From contig JBIRBM010000001.1 of NCBI GenBank assembly GCA_044326545.1, positions 186,001-250,000 on the forward strand: a stretch of DNA of 64,000 nucleotides, written 5' to 3'. The first letter of the stretch is position 1. Each line of letters begins with the position of its first letter. Shown here one piece after another: positions 17,798 to 24,180 of this stretch. The translations under genes were made by a program, and so were the position numbers. Below the pieces are notes generated by a model. That model saw only the letters and a program-made list of their open reading frames with translations. It made no database searches and was not told the DNA's origin. This DNA is from JANWJE01 sp044326545. Lineage in GTDB: Bacteria; Chlamydiota; Chlamydiia; Chlamydiales; Parachlamydiaceae.

Positions 17798-20713
17798 CTA
17801 CCAATAGAGTGCACAAGGCATTGTTTTAGGGTGTTGATGTCGCAGAGATAGATAAAGAGAACCCGCCAAGCCGTGGAATAAATTGAATGCATCAGTCGAT
17901 GGTTGATGAGATTGGACTTTGTTCCATAATTTCGCGATGGCTTCTGTGATCGCGTCTAAAGATCCAATTTCTTGACCTGATTCATTGACATAGTGTAAAA
18001 AATCTAACTCACCATAGAATCCACAGCACAGGTTGTTAGGAGATGTAAATGCATCTGAGTACCTTGATAATTTGATACAGCGGTTCAGTCCTTCGATTGC
18101 TTGCGGCCTCAGTTCCATGATATCCATGCAAGCGAGATAAAAAAAACCAATTCCGGCATGCCCTCCACACCAGGTAGGAGGACGTGCAATCAGCTCGTGA
18201 TAAGAGTTAACTTTGTTGACCAATCTCATGTCAGGCCAATATTGACCTTTTTGATAGAAATGTTGATCAATAAGCTCCAACGTCTTTTTGACCCAGTTTA
18301 GCGAAAATAAGTCATTGAATCTTTTTGCATATTTCAAAAAGGCAACGGCAACTCCCGCAATTCCGTGTGCATAACCTAAATTGGGCGGGTGTGGAGTTCC
18401 GTCACTAAATGCATCATGTGGATTGCGGCAAAATGAATCAGGTGTTGGGCATTGATTTTTTAAATAATCCATGGATGCATGAATCCTATTTTCTTGTATC
18501 GAATAGGTCGATTCAAAATGAAGCAGGGTTGTGATGTGATGGGAAATCCCTGACATGACATCAAATGTCTGATCATGATGGATCGGCAACGTTTCTGCCG
18601 ACTCCAGCAACAAGCTAGTCAAGTCATTGGCTAGCGTGTAATCACAGGCTGCGATATGATGCGCCGCATAAAGCAATCCTGAATATCCATTAAGGCCAAG
18701 TGCTAATAGAGGTTGATCTCGACATCTTTGAAGGCAGCTTGTTAGAATTTTATTCACTAATTTACGGCTCGCAAGGCAATCATGATAAAGATCCCATTGT
18801 GCGAGGACAAAAGCAATCCCCATTGAACCGTTATAAAAAGAAAATCCGGTTAATTCTCCGATAAAAGCTTGGTGTCGATCCAGGATGAGTTCGGCCCATG
18901 TCACATCATGTTCATTTTCGACGACACGATCAATGAGGTGTTTAATCAAATTTTGAGAGCAAAAATGTGTCTCATTTTTTTTAGAATGTCTTTTTTTCTC
19001 ATGGTGAATAAAAGTTGGATCGTTCGATCTGTAGGCCAGATAGCTTAAACGAATTAATGTTATTTGATCTTGAAGATGGTTCGTACTCAAGTGATCCAAC
19101 ATGAAGCGGCATTGCTCGGCTCCGCTTCGATCCACTTCAATTTTTACAGGGACTCCACAACTATCAAAAATAACAGAGTCTCTATCATTTGATTCAAAAT
19201 AAGGAATATCTCCTCTTTTGATATCGCTTATCTCAGCTTTTATTACCCCTTCATAATGGGGTTTGTATGCGATCATTTCATGCAGCCAGTTGATGTGTTT
19301 GTCGTAGAGATGGCGATCAGCCAGTAGCAGAGGATGATAACTTTCAAGAAGTAATTGTTGGTAATCTTTAGTCGACCGAAATAAACGCCTTGTGACAATC
19401 GCCCCCCTTTGAAAAAGGGGGGATTTGTCTGATTTAAGAGTGTCTCGATGTGTCATGAGAACTTCATACGCTATTTGAAATCCTTCTATAAAGTCCAATT
19501 CAAACAGATCAATGGAAGGCGTTTTTCTCTTTGTGATTCGCGGGATGCTCTTTTTTTTTGCTTTGAAATCGATCATCTCACGAATAAGGTGCATCTCATC
19601 TGTCCCCAATTTTTTCCAGGAGGATCCAGCAAATTTTCCTTTGTCAATTCTAAGGTCGCCGATTGCGGAGATATTGACCCCTTGATTGCCTTGACTGAAC
19701 CTGGTTTGTTTTGGTAAAATACACATTTTGCCCACATCTAACAAATGATTGGTCTCCCTTTTGAGGGATGGTGTAAAAATACATTCTAAATCGATCAATA
19801 CAGGGTGTCGGCCATGTGCAATTAAATTTTCAAAATGCAGATCAGTTCCATTGATCACCAATAACAAAGCAGTGAGCTGGCCAAGCGATGAATAAAAATA
19901 GCGCAGGTCGTCTTTGTTATCGCAAGTTTTATATGAAATCCACTCGCAGTAACCATGATCTTGCTTGTCAATCAATAGAGGCGTTTTTAGTGTAAAATCT
20001 TTGATTTTTGTGTGATACCAATCACAGAAATGATGAAAGAGGACTTCGTTAGAAATGCTTCTTGGCTTGTAAACGAATGCTACAGGCTGCTGAAGTTTAT
20101 CAAGACCTCTAATGATCAAGACACGTTGAGATCCGCGATGGCTATCTCCGGATCCTTGAATATCTGTCACTTTTTCCAGCTCACGTTTCAAAAGAGATTT
20201 TTCGATGTCAACGAGATCGACGGCTACATGTGTAAAAAATCGCAATAAAGCTTGTCGATAAGACTCTATTTTGATCTTAAGGCAATCGTTTAAGACCGGA
20301 TAGGTGGAGAAAAATGAGTCATAGAATTCTTTTGTCTGGCATCGTTGAATAAAATCCTGAAATCTTTCTTCAGGGGTTTCCCCTTCCAATGCATGAGTTA
20401 ATCTCAATTTATGCAATTCAACCACAGCGCATTTCATGATCATAGGTAAAAAAATCGAGATGGCGTCTGCTTGGAGGAAACGAATTAAACAGGAGTCGGA
20501 CATTCGATCTCTTAACTGATCCCGACACCTAATATGTGCTTTCAATGATTGATATAGGCTTTCCAATAGAGGAATTAAGAGGGCTAAAAATCTCACTTCG
20601 CTTTTTCTGTGGGTCAGAAGTTGTTTCCAGCGTTTTTTTTCTGAGTGTTTTTTGCTATTCTTCCAAGTTTTCCTTGCTTGTAATTGTTTTGCTGATTGAT
20701 TTTGTTGATACAC
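17798..20713 (-). CDS. lanM: Class II lanthionine synthetase LanM with CCG-type zinc site
   Basis: About 971 residues with both LanM halves. The N-terminal dehydratase (DUF4135-like) shows VYKPRSISNEV, NGTDLHFENLIAHGRHPVLIDLE and TRRLFRSTKDYQQLL. The C-terminal LanC-like cyclase shows SFYNGSMGIAFVLAQ, YAHGIAGVAVAFLK, TWCGGHAGIGF, NLCCGFYGELDF and LFHGLAGSLYL. The enzyme phosphorylates and eliminates Ser/Thr in a precursor peptide, then adds Cys thiols to form thioether rings. Predicted zinc ligands are Cys851, Cys898 and Cys899 (numbered from a TTG at 20719). CC replaces the usual CH, as in the promiscuous ProcM group. GTG 20713 is the preferred start (AAGG six bases upstream). A candidate precursor gene lies 167 bases upstream. 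Confidence 0.95.
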   Translation of the reverse strand: MYQQNQSAKQLQARKTWKNSKKHSEKKRWKQLLTHRKSEVRFLALLIPLLESLYQSLKAHIRCRDQLRDRMSDSCLIRFLQADAISIFLPMIMKCAVVELHKLRLTHALEGETPEERFQDFIQRCQTKEFYDSFFSTYPVLNDCLKIKIESYRQALLRFFTHVAVDLVDIEKSLLKRELEKVTDIQGSGDSHRGSQRVLIIRGLDKLQQPVAFVYKPRSISNEVLFHHFCDWYHTKIKDFTLKTPLLIDKQDHGYCEWISYKTCDNKDDLRYFYSSLGQLTALLLVINGTDLHFENLIAHGRHPVLIDLECIFTPSLKRETNHLLDVGKMCILPKQTRFSQGNQGVNISAIGDLRIDKGKFAGSSWKKLGTDEMHLIREMIDFKAKKKSIPRITKRKTPSIDLFELDFIEGFQIAYEVLMTHRDTLKSDKSPLFQRGAIVTRRLFRSTKDYQQLLLESYHPLLLADRHLYDKHINWLHEMIAYKPHYEGVIKAEISDIKRGDIPYFESNDRDSVIFDSCGVPVKIEVDRSGAEQCRFMLDHLSTNHLQDQITLIRLSYLAYRSNDPTFIHHEKKRHSKKNETHFCSQNLIKHLIDRVVENEHDVTWAELILDRHQAFIGELTGFSFYNGSMGIAFVLAQWDLYHDCLASRKLVNKILTSCLQRCRDQPLLALGLNGYSGLLYAAHHIAACDYTLANDLTSLLLESAETLPIHHDQTFDVMSGISHHITTLLHFESTYSIQENRIHASMDYLKNQCPTPDSFCRNPHDAFSDGTPHPPNLGYAHGIAGVAVAFLKYAKRFNDLFSLNWVKKTLELIDQHFYQKGQYWPDMRLVNKVNSYHELIARPPTWCGGHAGIGFFYLACMDIMELRPQAIEGLNRCIKLSRYSDAFTSPNNLCCGFYGELDFLHYVNESGQEIGSLDAITEAIAKLWNKVQSHQPSTDAFNLFHGLAGSLYLSLRHQHPKTMPCALYW

Positions 20714-20805
20714 AAACAACCTTAAAAATTGAGGGTTGGACTACGTAAAGGCCGATTTCAAGGATCTAAAGCAAGTGATGGGGAAAATCGCTTTTCCTGT
20801 GATTT

Positions 20806-20836
20806 AGAACCTGTTCAATCTCTATGAACAGGTTCT
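20806..20836. other. 12-bp perfect hairpin between lanA and lanM
   Basis: AGAACCTGTTCA at 20806-20817 is perfectly complementary to TGAACAGGTTCT at 20825-20836, with a seven-base loop. It sits in the lanA-lanM spacer. A partial terminator here would yield more precursor peptide than synthetase, a common arrangement in lanthipeptide operons. There is no T-run on either strand, so attenuation is uncertain. The same sequence belongs to the dispersed GAACCTGTTCAA repeat seen elsewhere in the window. Confidence 0.6.
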
Positions 20837-20880
20837 TAGAAGCGGAGCGGATGCTTTTACGCAAGCCCAAAAGAAAAAAG

Positions 20881-20997
20881 TTATGGGATACTGCTCGAAC
20901 AGAAATCACATCCTTCCCCTTGGATCGACGGAGTTTCTGGCAAACCCACAACGTGTTTGATGAGTTCTTCATTATTGTCTATGATAGCCTCTTTCAT
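20881..20997 (-). CDS. lanA: Candidate lanthipeptide precursor peptide (LanA)
   Basis: A 38-codon gene upstream of lanM on the same strand. AAAGGAGGAG lies just ahead of its ATG at 20997, one of the strongest ribosome sites in the window. The leader begins MKEAIIDNNEELIKHVVG, helical and acidic like LanM leaders. It passes through a Pro/Thr/Ser stretch to a GEG that could mark a Gly-type processing site. The C-terminal core is CDFCSSSIP, with two Cys and three Ser, enough for two thioether rings. All Ser lie C-terminal to the Cys, a topology ProcM-type enzymes can form. A good promoter lies upstream (21052-21081). No export or protease gene was found nearby. The identification rests on context and composition. 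Confidence 0.8.
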   Translation of the reverse strand: MKEAIIDNNEELIKHVVGLPETPSIQGEGCDFCSSSIP

Positions 20998-21051
20998 AGT
21001 CTCCTCCTTTGTGTTTAAGGACTGAATGTGTTAAGCAGTCCAACAAATCAG

Positions 21052-21081
21052 ATACTAAAATTTTTATGATTTGATAGTCAA
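21052..21081 (-). promoter_or_regulatory. Sigma70/sigma66-type promoter for lanA
   Basis: Read on the minus strand, TTGACT (21081-21076) is followed after 18 bases by TAGTAT (21057-21052). Both are close to the TTGACA/TATAAT consensus. Transcription would start near 21045 and give a leader of about 48 bases ending in the AAAGGAGGAG ribosome site of lanA. The promoter is downstream of the large inverted repeat at 21085-21167, which abuts its -35 box. Confidence 0.6.
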
Positions 21082-21084
21082 GGC

Positions 21085-21167
21085 TAGTGCTCTATCGAGC
21101 TTAAATTTTCGGACGCAATTGAGAGATCGCAAATCCAATCGAAAAATTTAAGCTCGACAGAGCACTA
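21085..21167. repeat. Large inverted repeat next to the lanA promoter
   Basis: Arms 21085-21111 (TAGTGCTCTATCGAGCTTAA...) and 21140-21167 (...TTAAGCTCGACAGAGCACTA) are complementary with one mismatch and one bulge over 27-28 bases. They are separated by a 28-base loop. It lies between the divergent lanA and rsfS genes and directly abuts the lanA -35 box. It could be a cruciform, a transposon relic or an insulator; the sequence does not say which. Confidence 0.7.
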
Positions 21168-21169
21168 AT

Positions 21170-21201
21170 TAGGGCGTGTCATCAATTGACGACACGCCCT
21201 A
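21170..21201. terminator. GC-rich near-palindrome upstream of rsfS
   Basis: TAGGGCGTGTC (21170-21180) pairs perfectly with GACACGCCCTA (21191-21201) around a ten-base loop that itself contains TCAATTGA. On the plus strand a T-run (TTCTTTTTTTATT) follows about 15 bases later. The hairpin stands between two divergent genes, so it would only terminate spurious transcription. A partial copy of the sequence (GGGCGTGTCATGAATTGAT) occurs near 28660. Confidence 0.45.
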
Positions 21202-21285
21202 GTCTCTTCTGATTCTTTTTTTATTGGTTTTAAGATGGTCGATATGATACAGTTCTTATCTGAATCAACTTAATCAAAATTTTTT

Positions 21286-21669
21286 ATGAATAAACAGACC
21301 ATTTTAGAAGATCTCAATCGTGTGGCGCAAGCCATTTATGATAAAAAGGGGTTTAATATTTTAGCCCTTGATGTCCGCAATATTTGCTCCATGACAGATT
21401 TTTTTATTATCGCTGAAGGGACGGTTGATCGTCACGTCAAAGCCTTAAGTCATGCCATCGTCGATGAACTCGCTTCCAAAAAGCAGCATCCTTTTCATGT
21501 TGAAGGTCAGCAAGAAGGGGATTGGGTTGTCTTGGATTACGGCGATTTTATCATTCATCTATTTACTCCTGAACTTCGCGAAAAATATTCCTTGGATAAA
21601 TTATGGGGCAAGGGTCTTGTTGTTGATGTCAAAATCAACACAGAAAGACCTGAGATAAAAAAGCAATAG
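21286..21669 (+). CDS. rsfS: Ribosomal silencing factor RsfS (YbeB/Iojap)
   Basis: A 127-residue protein with the RsfS hallmark blocks: DVRNICSMTDFFIIAEGTVDRHVKALSHAI near 25-55, EGQQEGDWVVLDYGDFIIHLFTPELREKYSLDKLWG near 75-110. RsfS binds ribosomal protein L14 and blocks subunit joining under starvation. No clear ribosome site precedes the ATG at 21286. It is followed 16 bases later by fabF, the same ybeB-fabF order I remember in Chlamydia. Confidence 0.95.
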   Translation: MNKQTILEDLNRVAQAIYDKKGFNILALDVRNICSMTDFFIIAEGTVDRHVKALSHAIVDELASKKQHPFHVEGQQEGDWVVLDYGDFIIHLFTPELREKYSLDKLWGKGLVVDVKINTERPEIKKQ

Positions 21670-21685
21670 ATAAGGAATAAAGACG

Positions 21686-22933
21686 ATGAATCAGAAGCGT
21701 ATTGTCGTTACAGGGATGGGAATTGTTTCCTGTTTTGGGAATGATGTCGATGTTTTTTATCAAAATCTTTTGGCAGGTAAGAGCGGAGTTGTTCCCATTA
21801 CCGAATTTTGTTGCGAAGATTATCCTACCCGTTTTGCCGCAGTGATTTCTGATTTTGAAACAGGCCAATACATGGACAAAAAACAGGCGCGCCGTGTTGA
21901 TAAGTCGATTGCTTACACGATGGTGGCAGGAAAAAAATCACTTGAGCATGCAGGCCTTGTTGGTGAATCATTTGATCAGCTGCGCAAAGATCGCTGCGGA
22001 ATCTTGATTGGATCGGGAATGGGGGGAATGACTGTATTCGCAGATGGAGTTCAAACCTTAATTGAAAAAGGGGCGCGTAAAGTTTCTCCCTTTTTTGTTC
22101 CCTATATTTTGACAAATATGGGCGGAGCGATGTTAGGGATTGATCTGGGATTTATGGGTCCTAATTATTCGATCTCTACGGCATGTGCCACTGCTAATTA
22201 CTCCATTATTTCTGCTGCCCATCATCTTCGTAAAGGGGATGCAGACCTGATGATTGCCGGCGGAGTTGAAGCAGCGATTATTCCGATGGGCTTAGCCGGG
22301 TTCTCTGCTTGTAAAGCTCTTTCCCAACGCAATGATGCCCCTGAAAAAGCCTCTCGTCCTTGGGATCGCAGCCGTGATGGCTTTGTCATGGGTGAGGGAG
22401 CGGGAGTGCTTGTATTAGAAACTCTTGAGCATGCTCTTGACAGAGGGGCAACCATTTTAGCCGAATATTTAGGAGGGGGAATCTCATGCGATGCCCATCA
22501 CTTGACTGATCCAAGATCTGATGGTGAAGGGGTGGCGGCTTGCATACGTTATGCTTTGAACGATGCTGCAACATTGTCAGAAGAGATTAATTATATCAAT
22601 GCCCACGCGACATCTACTCCTGTTGGGGATATGGCGGAGGTGCGTGCTCTAAAAAAAGTGTTTAAAGATCCCGCATTGATTTACATGAACTCGACTAAGT
22701 CGATGATTGGTCATTTATTGGGAGCTGCCGGAGGCGTTGAAGCCATTGCAACAATAAAGGCGATCACAGATGATGTCATCCATCCGACAATCAATTTAGA
22801 GAATCCTGAACCTGAATTAGGGTTTAAGGTCTCTTCTCGTCCAGAGTCCATCAAGGTGAACAAAGCGATGTCGAATTCTTTTGGTTTTGGAGGGCATAAT
22901 GCTTCGATTATTTTTGCGCCCTATGTTTCATAA
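21686..22933 (+). CDS. fabF: Beta-ketoacyl-ACP synthase II FabF
   Basis: A 415-residue KAS II enzyme that extends acyl-ACP with malonyl-ACP in type II fatty-acid synthesis. The N-terminus is VVTGMGIVSCFGNDVDVFYQ. The catalytic Cys lies in STACATANYSI (about residue 165). The two His are in INAHATSTPVGD and KSMIGHLLGAAGGVE, and the C-terminal NSFGFGGHNASIIF is present. AAGGA precedes the ATG at 21686. It is cotranscribed with rsfS and the Nudix gene. Confidence 0.97.
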   Translation: MNQKRIVVTGMGIVSCFGNDVDVFYQNLLAGKSGVVPITEFCCEDYPTRFAAVISDFETGQYMDKKQARRVDKSIAYTMVAGKKSLEHAGLVGESFDQLRKDRCGILIGSGMGGMTVFADGVQTLIEKGARKVSPFFVPYILTNMGGAMLGIDLGFMGPNYSISTACATANYSIISAAHHLRKGDADLMIAGGVEAAIIPMGLAGFSACKALSQRNDAPEKASRPWDRSRDGFVMGEGAGVLVLETLEHALDRGATILAEYLGGGISCDAHHLTDPRSDGEGVAACIRYALNDAATLSEEINYINAHATSTPVGDMAEVRALKKVFKDPALIYMNSTKSMIGHLLGAAGGVEAIATIKAITDDVIHPTINLENPEPELGFKVSSRPESIKVNKAMSNSFGFGGHNASIIFAPYVS

Positions 22934-22947
22934 TCAAGAGGTGAGAG

Positions 22948-23376
22948 ATGAAGAAGGATAGTTCTTGTGGAATTATTCCTTTGCGTATTCATCACGATGA
23001 ATGGCAAATCTTGTTGATTCAGCATCATTCGGGGCATTGGGGTTTCCCTAAAGGGCATCCTGAAATTGGGGAAACACCGCTTCAAACAGCTAAAAGAGAA
23101 TTAAATGAAGAAACGGGCTTGATTATTGAATCTCTCTTGTCATCTGAGTATTTAGTCGAACATTATTTTTTTACATTTCATGGCCACCGCGTCTCAAAAA
23201 CAGTCCATTATTATATTGCATTGGTGACGGGAAATCTCGTGATTCAGGAGATTGAGATCAAGAATAGTCAATGGGTCTCTTTACCTCAGGCATTCGATAT
23301 TATGACATTTAAAGAAGGAAAGAGACTTTGCTTTGAAGTCACTGAATTTTTGAAATCTTTCAATAAAATAAGGTGA
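22948..23376 (+). CDS. Nudix hydrolase, Ap4A-hydrolase/MutT type
   Basis: A 142-residue protein with an intact Nudix box, G-H-P-E-I-G-E-T-x7-RELNEETG (GHPEIGETPLQTAKRELNEE). The preceding GHWGFPKGHPE and the VHYYIALVTG strand resemble bacterial diadenosine-tetraphosphate hydrolases, although MutT-like nucleotides cannot be excluded. AAGAGGTGAGAG lies right before the ATG at 22948. It starts 15 bases after fabF and matches the fabF-mutT order I remember in Chlamydia. Confidence 0.9.
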   Translation: MKKDSSCGIIPLRIHHDEWQILLIQHHSGHWGFPKGHPEIGETPLQTAKRELNEETGLIIESLLSSEYLVEHYFFTFHGHRVSKTVHYYIALVTGNLVIQEIEIKNSQWVSLPQAFDIMTFKEGKRLCFEVTEFLKSFNKIR

Positions 23377-23523
23377 GCGATTCTCTTCAATAACGCTTGA
23401 ATGAGTCTATTTCTTTGGTTTTTCGTTGTTTTTCCTCTCCTCTACTCTCTTTAAGCGCTCCTGTTTTAAAGTTTGAGCCAGTAAACGTGCAAATAGGGCC
23501 AATGATTCACTTCTTGTGAACGG

Positions 23524-23895
23524 TTAAAAGGGGCGTGAATCAGCCTGTTTTTTTCTGTCTTGAAAGCAACACAAACAGTAAATCGCAATCATGATTCTTT
23601 CAACAAGAGAGTAAAGAAGAGTGGCTGTAATTCCTGCAGCAATTCTTACGCCGTAAGCTGAATACCACTGGAAGGTGGGCATAATGGCAGCGATTCCCAT
23701 GTATCCTAATGAAGGGCGAAGAATGCGGATCGCGATCTTGTCAATTTCTGCCATGATCCCCAGTTCATACGCCATTCCAAGAGAGTAGTATCCGGTTAAT
23801 CCTCCAACAATTGTCGCGGGCGTACATCTCAAGATATAAGAAATGAGAGGATTCAAATATGAGGAAGGGCGGCAGTGGGGGGATGAGTGTTCCAC
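23524..23895 (-). CDS. Small hydrophobic protein, unknown function
   Basis: The GTG at 23895 has AAAGGA six or seven bases upstream and gives 123 residues; a TTG at 23937 would add 14 more. The protein has three or four hydrophobic stretches (LISYILRCTPATIVGGLTGY, SLGYMGIAAIMPTFQWYSAY, IAAGITATLLYSLVERIMIA) and a basic tail, so it is probably an integral membrane protein. I do not recognise a family. After the TAA the same frame stays open for 38 more codons (to 23407), encoding a charged tail. A longer ancestral form is therefore possible. Confidence 0.6.
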   Translation of the reverse strand: MEHSSPHCRPSSYLNPLISYILRCTPATIVGGLTGYYSLGMAYELGIMAEIDKIAIRILRPSLGYMGIAAIMPTFQWYSAYGVRIAAGITATLLYSLVERIMIAIYCLCCFQDRKKQADSRPF

Positions 23896-23997
23896 AATTT
23901 TTCCTTTAAAACTGTTAAAAACGAATGTGCTCGACAAGTTTAAAAGAAAGGGTTCTAATTGTCAAAATCATTTTTCCCTCGATGCTCCTTTGCTAGA

Positions 23998-24102
23998 AGC
24001 TGTTCAAGACCTTTGATCCGATCTATACTCGAAAAAATTGACAATAAAGAGGTCAAACAGGGCGATTTTCTCAACCAAATGGGGTTTCGAAAGAAGTCTA
24101 AT
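23998..24102 (+). repeat. Composite dispersed repeat upstream of aas
   Basis: A copy of the GAACCTGTTCAA element (GCTGTTCAAGACCTTTGATC, then CGATCT) is followed directly by the longer repeat. That repeat runs from CTCGAAAAAATTGACAATAA at 24029 through GGCGATTTTCTCAACCAAAT to AGTCTAAT. The pair of units in this order shows that the two elements can travel or decay together. No gene is present between 23896 and 24180. Confidence 0.55.
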
Positions 24103-24180
24103 CTCTGACACCGCTTTTTATAGTTGTAAATTTTGAGGTGATCTCAGAAAATGTAATGAACTTTTAGTAGGAGAGTTTTC

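Noticed and set aside
14887..20713. Possible polyketide-lanthipeptide coupling enzyme (GNAT or ketosynthase-type acyltransferase) in the operon
   Set aside because: No such gene is present in the window, so a covalent hybrid product is only a hypothesis.
20766..20972. 68-codon minus-strand frame between lanM and the lanA region
   Set aside because: It overlaps the lanA frame out of register, has no ribosome site of its own and crosses the hairpin at 20806-20836. The shorter frame with AAAGGAGGAG is preferred.
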